A DNA stretch of 64,000 nt. Origin: Marinicella sediminis. GTDB taxonomy: Bacteria > Pseudomonadota > Gammaproteobacteria > Xanthomonadales > Marinicellaceae. Below the pieces are notes generated by a model that had not been told where the DNA came from, did no database searches, and saw nothing but the letters and a program-made list of their open reading frames with translations. Location: assembly GCF_002000055.1 (NCBI RefSeq), contig NZ_MVBD01000001.1, positions 124,001 through 188,000 on the forward strand, in the 5' to 3' direction. This document shows positions 8,624 through 17,912 of the stretch, piece after piece (positions within the stretch are counted from its first letter, which is position 1; each line of letters opens with the position of its first letter). The translations under genes were made by a program, and so were the position numbers.

Positions 8624-9841
8624 ATGAACATCACCACACAATGGAATCTTGAAGTCGAAAAGTCATCCGGGTCAGTAAACAATGATCCGCAAAAGCATCA
8701 AATGCTGGTCAAAGTGGCCCCTGGTTCACCGGCGGATGAACTGGGTCTGTCGTCCGGAGATTTGCTGATCAGTGTGAATGGAGCACCCGCCAATGAGGTC
8801 GATGTGTTAGGTACATTGGTCCAAACCAATGTCATGACCTATGAGTTTTACCAGCCCCAAAGCCAATCAATGTTGTGTGTGGAAGCCAACAACATGCCAC
8901 TGGGTTTTGTGGTTGAGGGGCAATCTGAGGGGATCACACAGTTATATGAACAACGGGGTATGTATGACTGGTCTGACCTGATGAAATTGTGGGAGCGGGG
9001 TGAATGGACTCTGCTGGCACGGGCCAGCCAAGCGGTCCATCAGACCGGGTTGTTGAATCGCCTGATCAGGTTGTTCAAGCCATCCCATCAAGCCAGCGGA
9101 GCAGTTTTACTGATGGGCGCTGCCATGTATGAACAAGGTCAGCCAGCTGAGGGCATGAACTGGATAGAGCTGTTCATTGATGAGTTATTTGCCGGGTTCA
9201 CCACCGATTACCATGCGGTGGCGTTTTACTACAAAGCACGATGGGCCAAAGAATCGGGTGATTCAGATGAATTCATCCATTGGCTGGAACGAGCCAACCA
9301 CAGCAATGCCGGCAGGTCTGCCCGGGTGAATGAACTGATCCGCACGGTTGAGCAAATTGAGTTAAGTCACGAACACCCCTGGCTTGGAATGGATTTTCCA
9401 TCCCGCTTTGTGTTGCCACTTCTGGAGCAGGAAGGGTTGTTGTCTTTGCAAAATATGCTTGATGGCATGCAGGATGATCAGTTACTGCCTGTGTGTGTGA
9501 TGCCCTCTTATCGGGGCAATGGCCCTTACAATGACAGCATGTTGTGTTACCGGGCGACCATCAAACACCTGGCAGAGCAATTTTTACCCATGGTGGTGAT
9601 CACCGATCAGCCACACAAGAGGCCTGACCGCATGTGGTGGTATGAGCATGAGACAAAAGCCAGGCAACAGCACATCGAATTGCACCTGGTATATGATGAA
9701 ACTGCTTCAGTGGCCAGACAATTGGACATGCAACGCACACCCATTTTTTATGTACTGAACAAGCAAAGCACCATCATTCATCAAGGTGCGCTGGATGAAC
9801 CCTATGATTACTGGTGTTGTCTCAGTCAGGATGCTGTATGA
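8624..9841 (+). CDS. PDZ-domain protein with C-terminal thioredoxin-like domain
   Basis: A 405-residue protein without an obvious signal peptide. Residues about 20-75 form a PDZ domain (VKVAPGSPADELGLSSGDLLISVNG). The middle (about 100-260) is helical and may carry degenerate TPR-like repeats. The C-terminal part (about 275-400) looks like a thioredoxin fold: a strand-loop start (LLPVCVMPSYRGNGPYND) and a probable cis-proline segment (RTPIFYVLNKQ), but no CxxC. AAGAGGAAG-like Shine-Dalgarno precedes the ATG. Its stop overlaps the start of the next gene (ATGA), so the two are translationally coupled. Function unknown; a chaperone or adaptor role is a guess. Confidence 0.6.
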   Translation: MNITTQWNLEVEKSSGSVNNDPQKHQMLVKVAPGSPADELGLSSGDLLISVNGAPANEVDVLGTLVQTNVMTYEFYQPQSQSMLCVEANNMPLGFVVEGQSEGITQLYEQRGMYDWSDLMKLWERGEWTLLARASQAVHQTGLLNRLIRLFKPSHQASGAVLLMGAAMYEQGQPAEGMNWIELFIDELFAGFTTDYHAVAFYYKARWAKESGDSDEFIHWLERANHSNAGRSARVNELIRTVEQIELSHEHPWLGMDFPSRFVLPLLEQEGLLSLQNMLDGMQDDQLLPVCVMPSYRGNGPYNDSMLCYRATIKHLAEQFLPMVVITDQPHKRPDRMWWYEHETKARQQHIELHLVYDETASVARQLDMQRTPIFYVLNKQSTIIHQGALDEPYDYWCCLSQDAV

Positions 9842-10374
9842 AAGCAGTTGATCAGTGTTTATCCTGGCGCTTTCGTGGTGTGCTGCTCGGTTGTGTGATC
9901 ACCTGCCAGCTGTTGATGGTGACCAGCGCACAGACAGATCAACCTTGCCGCATACATCCGGACAGTGTATTTCAGCCTAAAGATGTGCAGGCCATTGATC
10001 AGTTGTTGATGGACTGGAAAGCCGTGGTGCAAAACGGGGATCTGGAAGGCCTGGCCCAACTGGTCACAGAAGATGCTGAATTCTGGTCGCATGAAGCCGA
10101 ACCGTTGCGTGGTCGGGATGCCCTGAAGCAGGCTTTCGAACCCTATGTGAACACTTACCGGTGGCAGCAGGATTACCAGTGCAGTGAGTTGATCATTGCA
10201 GGAGACTGGGCAGTGATCCGTGGAACGGAACACAATCAGTTTCAACACCTCACAACGGGTCAGCAAACCAGTAGCCGCCAGCGGGCTTTCAGTGTGATGC
10301 AGCGTGATCAAACTGGCCAGTGGCGGTTTGCCCGTGGCATGAGCCACCGGCCACCAGCCAGTGAATCTGAGTGA
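9838..10374 (+). CDS. Secreted NTF2-like (SnoaL/DUF4440-type) protein
   Basis: The start chosen is ATG 9838, which overlaps the upstream TGA in ATGA; this gives a 178-residue protein with a typical signal peptide (hydrophobic core VLLGCVITCQLLMVTSA). The mature part carries an NTF2-like domain: helix IDQLLMDWKAVVQNGDLEGLAQLVTED-type, then EFWSHEAEPLRGRDALKQAF, and C-terminal strands WAVIRGTE and WRFARGMSHR. The wording of these segments matches DUF4440 proteins. Coupling to the PDZ/thioredoxin-like gene suggests a shared envelope process. An in-frame ATG at 9814 would put residues before the signal peptide and is less likely. Confidence 0.75.
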   Translation: MKAVDQCLSWRFRGVLLGCVITCQLLMVTSAQTDQPCRIHPDSVFQPKDVQAIDQLLMDWKAVVQNGDLEGLAQLVTEDAEFWSHEAEPLRGRDALKQAFEPYVNTYRWQQDYQCSELIIAGDWAVIRGTEHNQFQHLTTGQQTSSRQRAFSVMQRDQTGQWRFARGMSHRPPASESE

Positions 10375-10437
10375 ATGGGAGTCGACAAGATACCAATTGG
10401 CGGTAGAATAAATAACAGTTTATTTGAGCATTGACTG

Positions 10438-10911
10438 ATGAAAAAAGCTGTTTTAATGATCCTGTCTCACCTGTTGATTGGCCTGGCCGGCTTTGCCGCC
10501 GGCATTTATGCCTTGCCCATCCTCACCGCCCCGGACGCACCTTCTGCTGAGCGCATTGCGCAAATGGCCGAGGCTGCGGTGTTCACGGCTCAATTTCGCA
10601 AAGACCTTGAAGACAGTGATTTTCTGCATCAGGGTGAAGGCGAGGTGACGGTGGGTAAACAGCACATCACCTTTGCCGGTTCCATCTCACCGGGACCGGA
10701 TTACCGCCTGTACCTGTCACCTGAGTTTGTCGAAACTGAACAGGCATTTGCACGGCTGAAACCGCAGATGGCTGAGGTTGGCCGGGTTAATACCTTCAAT
10801 AATTTCCTGTTGTCGGTGCCCAATACCATTGATATCAGCCAATACAACACCGTGATCGTGTGGTGTGAATCTTTTGGTGAATTCATCACAGCTGCACAAT
10901 ATCAACCCTGA
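10438..10911 (+). CDS. DM13-domain protein, membrane anchored
   Basis: A 157-residue protein with an N-terminal transmembrane anchor or signal (about residues 4-30, Ala/Gly rich) and a C-terminal DM13 domain of about 100 residues. The domain shows the GEGEVTVG start, the YRLYLSPE strand, the VGRVNTFNNFLLSVP segment and the terminal TVIVWCESFGEFITAAQ with its conserved Cys. DM13 is proposed to act in electron transfer or redox through this Cys (family knowledge). It lies 63 bases after the NTF2-like gene, on the same strand. Confidence 0.8.
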   Translation: MKKAVLMILSHLLIGLAGFAAGIYALPILTAPDAPSAERIAQMAEAAVFTAQFRKDLEDSDFLHQGEGEVTVGKQHITFAGSISPGPDYRLYLSPEFVETEQAFARLKPQMAEVGRVNTFNNFLLSVPNTIDISQYNTVIVWCESFGEFITAAQYQP

Positions 10912-11012
10912 AGGGTCGGCAGGTCAGGCTGATCAGCCGCTGTGTGAAGACAAATATGCCAGCTTCACTGGTCTTCTGTTACACTGTTTATTCATCAAGA
11001 GTTACTGGACGC

Positions 11013-13181
11013 ATGCGGGTTAAATTGATCATTCAAATATGGATGTTACTGGTGTGGGTATTGCTCCCACCAGTTGCCATTGCGCAGCCAAATCTGAATT
11101 TCCTCAGTCAGGAGCCGGCCACTGAAAACGTCTGGAATCCCCCGGAAATCAATCGTTTGACCACCAACTGGTGGGCCCGGGCCATCGATGCTGCCCCAAC
11201 TGAGCAACCTCATCAACAGCTCAAAACCTGGAGTGACCAGCTACTGGAGGGCAGCCAGCAGAATCAGGTCCAGCTGTCTGCCGCTGATCTGCAGGCGATT
11301 CGTCAATTCAACATCAACCTCACTGAACTGGCAGAACACACCGCCATCACCGTCACTCAGGCACCTGAACAGTACGATGTCCAGGAGTCTTACGGCCTGA
11401 CAGCAGCATTGGAACGCAGGCAACAACTGAGAACCCTGCGGCAGCGGTTGGAAGAGGAGCGTGCTGCAAGAGATGAATTACAGGTTGACGGCACTTTACA
11501 ACGGCAGAACATTGATCGCCTGATCATTGAATATCAGGGCATGGGTTTGGATGATCCGAAAAAAGCATCACTGGGCTATCAATGGTTGGAAGCGCGATCC
11601 TGGGTGGCCATTTACGAATCACAAGTCAATCAGTTCGAATCACAAATTGATCAGACCCAGGCGCGGATTGATGGATTGCTTGAACACCTGGCAATCATGC
11701 GGGAGCGTTTGGTTCCTGATGTGGATGCCATTGATGGCCTGAAAAAACAAATCGACATCAATCAGGATGCATTGGTCACCGCACTGCAACAGGCTCGGCA
11801 GGCCAGTCTTAATATGGCACGTACTACCGATACCCTGAACAGTTCTTTGCTCGACGTGAATAAACTCAATCTGGCCCTCAGTCTGATGGCGCAGAAACGC
11901 CTTGAACTGGCCATAGCCCGCGACCAGTCCCACATACACTGGATTGCCAACAGTGTCAGTGAGCCGGTCGAACTACAGGTAAAAACCCGGCAGTTGGTGG
12001 ATCAGACCCAGGCCCTGATCAGTGGTAGCAAAGAACGCATCAGACAATGGCAAACACTGGCTCAGGATGTTCTGTTGTCTGCCGCAGGGCAACAGGAAGA
12101 TGGTGCCGATCAAACAGCCAGGCGCACTGAGTTGGCTCAGCAGGTGTTGTTAAAACTGGGTGCGCTGGAATGGCAGGCCGAAAAAGTCAGTTTCATCAAC
12201 ACCCTGATCAGTGATCAGCTGCTGGTGCCATCAGGTGGCTTCAGTCGATTCTGGTATGGGTTGGGTGAAACTACAACTTCGGTGACTGAGGGCTTTAAGT
12301 CAGTGGTCAATCAACCCCTGTTCAGGATCAATGAAACACCGGTGACCCTACTGCCGTTGTTTAAGTTGTTGTTGATTGTACTGATTGGCTACCTGGTGTC
12401 CAAGCTGGTCAGGGCGGTGATCAAACGCATGGAATCCAGGCGTGATCAAGACAAATCGCCGGTGTTTTTCATGCTGGACAAGCTGATCCACTACATCATC
12501 ATCATTGTCGCCACCCTGGCAGGTTTCAGCGCTTTGGGGATCGATTTTACCAACCTGACATTGATTGCTGGTGCCTTATCGGTGGGTATTGGTTTTGGAT
12601 TACAGAACATCGTCAGTAACTTTGTTTCTGGACTGACCATCATGTTTGAGCGCACACTGAAAGTGGGTGATTACATTGAGATTGAAGATGGCATCACCGG
12701 AACAGTTCGCGAAATCAATGCCCGCAGCACTCGCATCAACACCAATGACAACATCGATGTGGTGATACCAAACTCAGACCTGGTAACCAATCAGGTGATC
12801 AACTGGACCCTCAGGGATTCAATTAAACGGGTCAAAATTCCTTTTGGAGTGGCTTATGGTACGGACAAAGAACTGGTAAAAAAGGCTGCCACCGAAGCGG
12901 CTGAAAAAGTTCCCTACACACTGACCAACATGAAAGGCAAAGAGCCTGAAGTCTGGATGACCGCTTTTGGTGACAACAGCCTGGATTTCGTACTGCTGGT
13001 GTGGGTATCCAAATACGGTGTACGCCGGCCAAACAGAATCAAAGCGGCTTTTTTGTGGGAGCTGGATAATGCCTTCAATCAATACGGCATTGAAATACCC
13101 TTCCCGCAACGGGTGTTGCATGTCGCCAGTGACAGTGATCAGTCAACGGTCTTCGTGCAACCTGACGACGGCAAAGACTGA
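11013..13181 (+). CDS. Large MscS-family channel with periplasmic coiled-coil domain
   Basis: The start at ATG 11013 gives 722 residues beginning with a signal peptide (LLVWVLLPPVAIAQ); an in-frame ATG at 10944 adds a non-signal extension. Residues about 25-420 are a periplasmic, strongly helical domain (coiled-coil segments around LRTLRQRLEEERAARDELQ) as in MscK/KefA or YbdG-like large channels. The C-terminal third holds transmembrane helices, the MscS pore helix (GALSVGIGFGLQNIVSNFVSG) and the beta domain (GDYIEIEDGITGTVREI, DVVIPNSD). It probably acts as an osmotic safety valve in the inner membrane. This is the second MscS protein in the window. Confidence 0.9.
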   Translation: MRVKLIIQIWMLLVWVLLPPVAIAQPNLNFLSQEPATENVWNPPEINRLTTNWWARAIDAAPTEQPHQQLKTWSDQLLEGSQQNQVQLSAADLQAIRQFNINLTELAEHTAITVTQAPEQYDVQESYGLTAALERRQQLRTLRQRLEEERAARDELQVDGTLQRQNIDRLIIEYQGMGLDDPKKASLGYQWLEARSWVAIYESQVNQFESQIDQTQARIDGLLEHLAIMRERLVPDVDAIDGLKKQIDINQDALVTALQQARQASLNMARTTDTLNSSLLDVNKLNLALSLMAQKRLELAIARDQSHIHWIANSVSEPVELQVKTRQLVDQTQALISGSKERIRQWQTLAQDVLLSAAGQQEDGADQTARRTELAQQVLLKLGALEWQAEKVSFINTLISDQLLVPSGGFSRFWYGLGETTTSVTEGFKSVVNQPLFRINETPVTLLPLFKLLLIVLIGYLVSKLVRAVIKRMESRRDQDKSPVFFMLDKLIHYIIIIVATLAGFSALGIDFTNLTLIAGALSVGIGFGLQNIVSNFVSGLTIMFERTLKVGDYIEIEDGITGTVREINARSTRINTNDNIDVVIPNSDLVTNQVINWTLRDSIKRVKIPFGVAYGTDKELVKKAATEAAEKVPYTLTNMKGKEPEVWMTAFGDNSLDFVLLVWVSKYGVRRPNRIKAAFLWELDNAFNQYGIEIPFPQRVLHVASDSDQSTVFVQPDDGKD

Positions 13182-13216
13182 ACAGCTACAATCGGATCAA
13201 GGCGGTTTGGTGTACA

Positions 13217-13242
13217 CTGATGCCGTGAGACGCGGGCATCAG
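13217..13242. other. Hairpin in the 13182-13457 intergenic region
   Basis: An 8-bp perfect inverted repeat, CTGATGCC and GGCATCAG, with a 10-base loop lies shortly after the MscS gene and before the sigma factor gene. No T tract follows, so it is not a clear intrinsic terminator. The rest of this 276-bp gap contains no gene that I can support. Confidence 0.35.
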
Positions 13243-13457
13243 GCAGGCTTCGGCCTCAAAAAACCATGGGCTCCAACTGATCCATGTTGTGGTTTCGCGG
13301 TGCTGAATCCAGGATGAGCAGAAGCTGCACTTCACTACATGTTTCTCAGCAATGCCAGCCCCGGATTTTCAGGTCCGGTCAGATGATTGATAGGTTGATC
13401 ATTATTCAACCAATGGGGCTGTGTTAAACTGATGTTCTTTGTCATTTTGATTGACCG

Positions 13458-14024
13458 ATGAAGGAAAACACCGAGTCCACATCCACGTTGTTGTTGCGCA
13501 TCAAATCCGGAGATGCAGCCGCCAGAGATCGCTTGTTCAAAACCTACCTGCCAGTAATCAGCCGTTGGGCACATGGCCGGTTGCCCCAATATGCCCGTGA
13601 TTTGTCTGAAACGGCAGACATGGTGCAGGCGTCATTACTCAAAGCGTTGGAACATGTGGACCGCTTTGAAGCGGTCAGAGAAGGAGCGTTTCTGGCTTAC
13701 CTCAGGCAAATCCTCTTGAATCACATCCGCATGGAAATCCGCCGTGTTTCCAGGCGACAAAAGCATGGTCATGCAGATGCAGAAATTGAAGTGGCTGATA
13801 TGGAGGCTTCTGTGATGCAGCAAGTGATTGGTGATGAAGCCCTGGAACGTTATGAAAAAGGTTTGTTGGAGCTAAAACCACAGGCTCGCGAAGCAGTGAT
13901 TTTGCGCATTGAATTTGGCTATACCTTTACTGAAATTGCCAATGCCGTGGACATGAATTCCTCCAATGCGGCCAGGATGCTGGTTTCCCGGTCATTGGCT
14001 CAGGTGGCGAGGCACATGGCATGA
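13458..14024 (+). CDS. ECF-type RNA polymerase sigma factor
   Basis: A 188-residue sigma-70 family protein with region 2 (about 20-90: LFKTYLPVISRWAHGRLP, then DLSETADMVQASLLKALEHVDRFE) and region 4 (about 130-185: LELKPQAREAVILRIEFGYTFTEIA followed by SSNAARMLVSRSL). This layout is typical of ECF sigma factors paired with Ser/Thr kinases. Its TGA overlaps the ATG of the kinase gene (ATGA), so the two form a coupled pair. No anti-sigma gene is adjacent, so control may come through the kinase (inference). Confidence 0.9.
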   Translation: MKENTESTSTLLLRIKSGDAAARDRLFKTYLPVISRWAHGRLPQYARDLSETADMVQASLLKALEHVDRFEAVREGAFLAYLRQILLNHIRMEIRRVSRRQKHGHADAEIEVADMEASVMQQVIGDEALERYEKGLLELKPQAREAVILRIEFGYTFTEIANAVDMNSSNAARMLVSRSLAQVARHMA

Positions 14025-16603
14025 GCCAGGAAGACATACTGGAACAACTGGCCGACAGTCTGGCCGATGACCTGGTGATTGACTGGCAATTGGCGACCAC
14101 ACTGGATGATCAGAGTGAAACAGTCATCCAAAACCTCGCTGTGCTGGGTCAGATTGCTCAGTTACAGGGGCAAACCCGCGTGTTCAGTGACACCAAACCT
14201 TATGGTCAGGCAGTTGATTCTGCATTTCGGTGGGGACATTTGCATGTGCTGGAATCCATCGGCAGTGGAGTTTATGGTGAAGTTTTCCGGGCACACGATG
14301 ATGTGCTGGATCGCCAGGTGGCACTTAAACTACTGAAAACAGAAGTCAAATCTGTCGTTGAATCGATGCGTTTTATTGAAGAGGCTAAACGCATGGCAAG
14401 GGTACGACACCCTCATGTTCTGGCCATTCACGGCGCCGATGTTCACCAGGGACGGTCGGGTTTTTGGGCTGACTTGATTGAAGGCCAAACCGTCGACCAG
14501 CTGGACCCGGAGCAGGTCATGTCTGGGCAGGCTTTGTTCCTGATGTGTGACCAGCTTTCTGCGGGTCTTGCGGCCATTCACCGGGCCGGGATCATCCATG
14601 GTGACATCAAGCCGGCTAATTTGATAAGGGATGATCAGGGCAATTACCTGATCATGGATTTTGGTGCGGGAGAGCGCATGGATGAACAGGGCCATGGAGT
14701 GTCCGCGTGGCAGGGCACCCCGTTGTTGATGGCACCAGAACAGATGCTGCATCAGCAGTCCGGGCCGGCATCTGACATCTATGCATTGGGGGCTACCTTG
14801 TTTAAACTGGCCACAGGCAGGTATCCGGTCCCAGGTGAAACCCTGGAAGCCATTCGCCAGGGGCATTTGTCAGGTGGCATCTCAAGCTTACAGGTGCAAA
14901 GACCTGATATGGAACAACCGTTGGCCAGTTTGGTGGATGATATGTTGCTGGCAGACCCCGATAAGCGTCCGAATACCGCCCAGATACAAAAGCGTTTACG
15001 CGAACTCGAACAATTGCCACAACGCCGCAAAAACCGGCGGGCTGTGATCAGTATCATCACTTTGCTGGTGATGGGTATGGTTTTTTCAGGTTGGGGTTTT
15101 TTTCGCGCAGAACAAGAAAAAGCCCAGGCGTTGGTTGCCAGAAGTCAGGCAGAGGCCATCAGTGGTTTTTTACAGGACATGCTCAATGCAAGTTCAGAAC
15201 TCGGCCGGGGGAAAGACATCACCGTTGCTGACATGTTGGACATTGCCAGTCCTGAAGTGGACCAGAAGTTCGCTGATCAGCCACAAGTGGCGGCGGCACT
15301 TCACCACGCCCTGGCCAATTCTTACAATGCCTTGCGGGAGACTGGCAAAAGCCTGCAACATGCCCAGAGCAGCCTGACCATCAAGCGTGGCTATCTGGAT
15401 GAAGCGGCACCTGAGTTGTTAAAAACCAGACTGGAACAAATTCAGGGTCATCAGTTGCAGGGTGATCATGAACAGAGTCTGGTCCTGATCGATGACTATT
15501 TGCAGGCAGCGGTCCCGGTGCTCGGTGATGACAACCGCTATGTACAATTGGCCAGAAAACACCAAATCAACAACTTGTTTTCTCTGTCCCGGTTCGAGGA
15601 AGCCAATGCCATCCTGGAACAGTATTTTGCTGAGATTGAGGATCCGGCCACAGCAACGCATAATTTTGGCTTTGAAATTCTACAGGCCAAAGCCAACGCC
15701 TTGACCTTCAGCGGGGATTACGCGGGTGCTTTGGAAATGGCTCATCAGGCCATTGAGTGGCTGTCAATCTATCCCAACAAGAGTCCAATGAACGAAGCCG
15801 GGATTCGCACAGTGAAGGCATTGAGTTTATTACAGTTAGGTCGTGCTGATGAGGCTGAAAAATTATTTCAGGACGTGTTGCTCATCACTGAACGGGTTTA
15901 TGGCAAAGACAATCAGGAATACCTGGAAACCCTGAATAACTTATCTACCGCACAAAAAGCCCTGGGCTGGAATGCAGAAGCCTTACAAACCAATCAACAG
16001 GCATTTGCCCTGGCCAAACAGATTTATGGTGACCAAATCAACCTGACGGTCATTGCATTGGGTGGTAACCTGGCTAATCTGCAGGTAGAACAAGGCGAAC
16101 TTCAGGCCGGTGAGGCCACCATGCGTGAAACCCTGGCGATGGCCATCGAACATCTGGGTAACCAACATGTGGAAACCCTGAAACTGGAATACAATCTGGC
16201 CGAATTATTAAACAACCAGGGTTTACACCAACAAGCCGAGGCCATGGCCAGCCAGACTTATGCCATGAAAGCCGAGGTCTTGGGTGAGGCTCATCCCTAT
16301 ACCATCCTGAGCATGGATAACTGGGCCATCAGTCTGGCTGGACAACAACGATTTGCACAGGCTTTGGTTAAACACCGGATGGTGGTGGAAGGTCTGGCCT
16401 CAGCATTGGGCGCTGCACATCCTTATACCTGGCTGGTGATGAAACATGAAATTGAAAGCCTGCAGTCAGCCGGTGAATTGACCCTGGCCAAACAGCGGTT
16501 GTCAGACATGCTAACACATCAACGACAGACCCTGCCAGTAGATGATTTGCAATTGCAGGCCAATGAGCAGTGGTTACTGGATTTGCAAGACTTACCTGAT
16601 TGA
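14021..16603 (+). CDS. Membrane Ser/Thr protein kinase with C-terminal TPR array
   Basis: An 860-residue protein. The Hanks-type kinase domain spans about 75-330: Gly loop GSGVYGEVF (81-89), catalytic Lys K103 in ALKLLK, catalytic loop HGDIKPAN (193-200), DFG (213-215) and APEQ. The catalytic loop has HGD instead of HRD, so it is a non-RD kinase. A transmembrane helix follows at about 345-365 and then a long array of tetratricopeptide repeats to the C-terminus, probably periplasmic. Coupled by ATGA overlap to the ECF sigma gene; the pair probably senses an envelope signal and alters transcription. Similar ECF-kinase pairs occur in Xanthomonadales-like bacteria. Confidence 0.93.
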   Translation: MSQEDILEQLADSLADDLVIDWQLATTLDDQSETVIQNLAVLGQIAQLQGQTRVFSDTKPYGQAVDSAFRWGHLHVLESIGSGVYGEVFRAHDDVLDRQVALKLLKTEVKSVVESMRFIEEAKRMARVRHPHVLAIHGADVHQGRSGFWADLIEGQTVDQLDPEQVMSGQALFLMCDQLSAGLAAIHRAGIIHGDIKPANLIRDDQGNYLIMDFGAGERMDEQGHGVSAWQGTPLLMAPEQMLHQQSGPASDIYALGATLFKLATGRYPVPGETLEAIRQGHLSGGISSLQVQRPDMEQPLASLVDDMLLADPDKRPNTAQIQKRLRELEQLPQRRKNRRAVISIITLLVMGMVFSGWGFFRAEQEKAQALVARSQAEAISGFLQDMLNASSELGRGKDITVADMLDIASPEVDQKFADQPQVAAALHHALANSYNALRETGKSLQHAQSSLTIKRGYLDEAAPELLKTRLEQIQGHQLQGDHEQSLVLIDDYLQAAVPVLGDDNRYVQLARKHQINNLFSLSRFEEANAILEQYFAEIEDPATATHNFGFEILQAKANALTFSGDYAGALEMAHQAIEWLSIYPNKSPMNEAGIRTVKALSLLQLGRADEAEKLFQDVLLITERVYGKDNQEYLETLNNLSTAQKALGWNAEALQTNQQAFALAKQIYGDQINLTVIALGGNLANLQVEQGELQAGEATMRETLAMAIEHLGNQHVETLKLEYNLAELLNNQGLHQQAEAMASQTYAMKAEVLGEAHPYTILSMDNWAISLAGQQRFAQALVKHRMVVEGLASALGAAHPYTWLVMKHEIESLQSAGELTLAKQRLSDMLTHQRQTLPVDDLQLQANEQWLLDLQDLPD

Positions 16604-16612
16604 GCACAGCTG

Positions 16613-17737
16613 TCAGTCATCAAAGCCATCGGCAAAAATGGGCCCTTCCCAGGGGGCTTCTACGGCACCGATGTCCACTCGCCCAAAGGCCACCCGGGTG
16701 GTGAAACCGCCATCAAAATCCTCAATGCCATGATCCCAGGATTCTAAAAACGCGGTGGGCAGGGGTAATGGATCATCCATCGCCAGGCCTTTGCCATTCA
16801 ATGGAGAACCTGGTGCAGGGGTGAAATTCAGCAACTGTGGCTCCAGTCCTGGTGGCAAAGAAAGGTTGTTCGCGGTGTCGGCAAAGAATCCACTGCCGTT
16901 TTCATAATTGTTGTTGTACAGCATGGTATTTCCACCTGAAAAGGTCACATAAAAATCTCGGGTGTTTTGGTCCCAGAACAGATTGTTGGCGATCAAGGCA
17001 TCAGGTGTGTCGCCATTGTCCCAGTTTAAATTCAGTAACAGTCCGCTGACATTGGTTACAGCAGTGCTTGCTGAGCCCGAATTGTTGAAGACAAGCGTGT
17101 TGTTGATGAAGTGCAGCCCGGCTGCTTCTGCATCCATGCTGAAATAGGCAGATCCGTTGCCATTTTGCGTGGTGTTGAACATAAATACACTGTTGCGAAT
17201 CACTACCTTGCCTCTTCCTACCTGATACAGGGCCGCACCATTGTTTCCCTCGTTGCCCAAAAAAAGGACCCGATCGATTAAAATTTCACCTGAGTATTGG
17301 CTGTTATGAGTGTAAAACATCAGGCCTCCACTGATTGCGGTGTTATCAGAAAAGCCATTGGCAATGGTCATATTTGATACCGTGAATTTGGCAGAGCTGA
17401 CGGAGTTGTTTTGCAGGTAGAGTACCGGTGAGTTGTCATTGCCATCAATGGTGGTGTCCAGGGGGGTGCCCAGTTGAAAAAAGCAATTGATCTGATTAAA
17501 TGGTGTCCAGCCACCTGAAATGGTGAGGTCGTGATCTTCCTGGTTGAGAAAAGCAAAGCGTTCATTGTTGATGGTCAGGTAATCACCGGGTTGGATGCGG
17601 ATGTGGTCATCCTCACCATTATCCTCGGCAGTTTCCAGTGCGTTGGCCAGTTCTGCTGAGCTCGAGACACAAAAGGTGGCAGCAAAAGACGACAGGCTAG
17701 TCAGTATCAGGGTCACGGTGATGAACAGGTATTTCAT
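16613..17737 (-). CDS. Secreted parallel beta-helix-type protein with C-terminal FADGF motif
   Basis: The ATG at 17737 gives 374 residues with a clean signal peptide (LFITVTLILTSLSSFA, then ATFC). An upstream in-frame start at 17794 is rejected because it precedes the signal. The body is Asn/Gly/Thr rich with repeated short strands (VLYLQNNS, VVIRNSVFMFN, LHFINNTLVFNNSG) as in right-handed beta-helix or choice-of-anchor Q proteins. It ends in GPIFADGFDD. A closely similar motif (LIFAEGFDSA) occurs in the secreted protein at 59572. It is probably exported to the cell surface or medium; ligand unknown. It converges with the kinase gene with a 9-base gap. Confidence 0.75.
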   Translation of the reverse strand: MKYLFITVTLILTSLSSFAATFCVSSSAELANALETAEDNGEDDHIRIQPGDYLTINNERFAFLNQEDHDLTISGGWTPFNQINCFFQLGTPLDTTIDGNDNSPVLYLQNNSVSSAKFTVSNMTIANGFSDNTAISGGLMFYTHNSQYSGEILIDRVLFLGNEGNNGAALYQVGRGKVVIRNSVFMFNTTQNGNGSAYFSMDAEAAGLHFINNTLVFNNSGSASTAVTNVSGLLLNLNWDNGDTPDALIANNLFWDQNTRDFYVTFSGGNTMLYNNNYENGSGFFADTANNLSLPPGLEPQLLNFTPAPGSPLNGKGLAMDDPLPLPTAFLESWDHGIEDFDGGFTTRVAFGRVDIGAVEAPWEGPIFADGFDD

Positions 17738-17912
17738 GTTGATTTCTCTGGTTTGCAGTATCACTTCTACAATGCCAGCACAGCACAAAAACACACAAAA
17801 TGATCACCCTTTGCGGATTATGACGGATTGCTTCCGAATGAGCTGTGTCGATTCAGCTTGATTCAACCGGCTGAATTGGGTATAACCTTTGGAGCTAAAC
17901 TGGAGGATTGAA

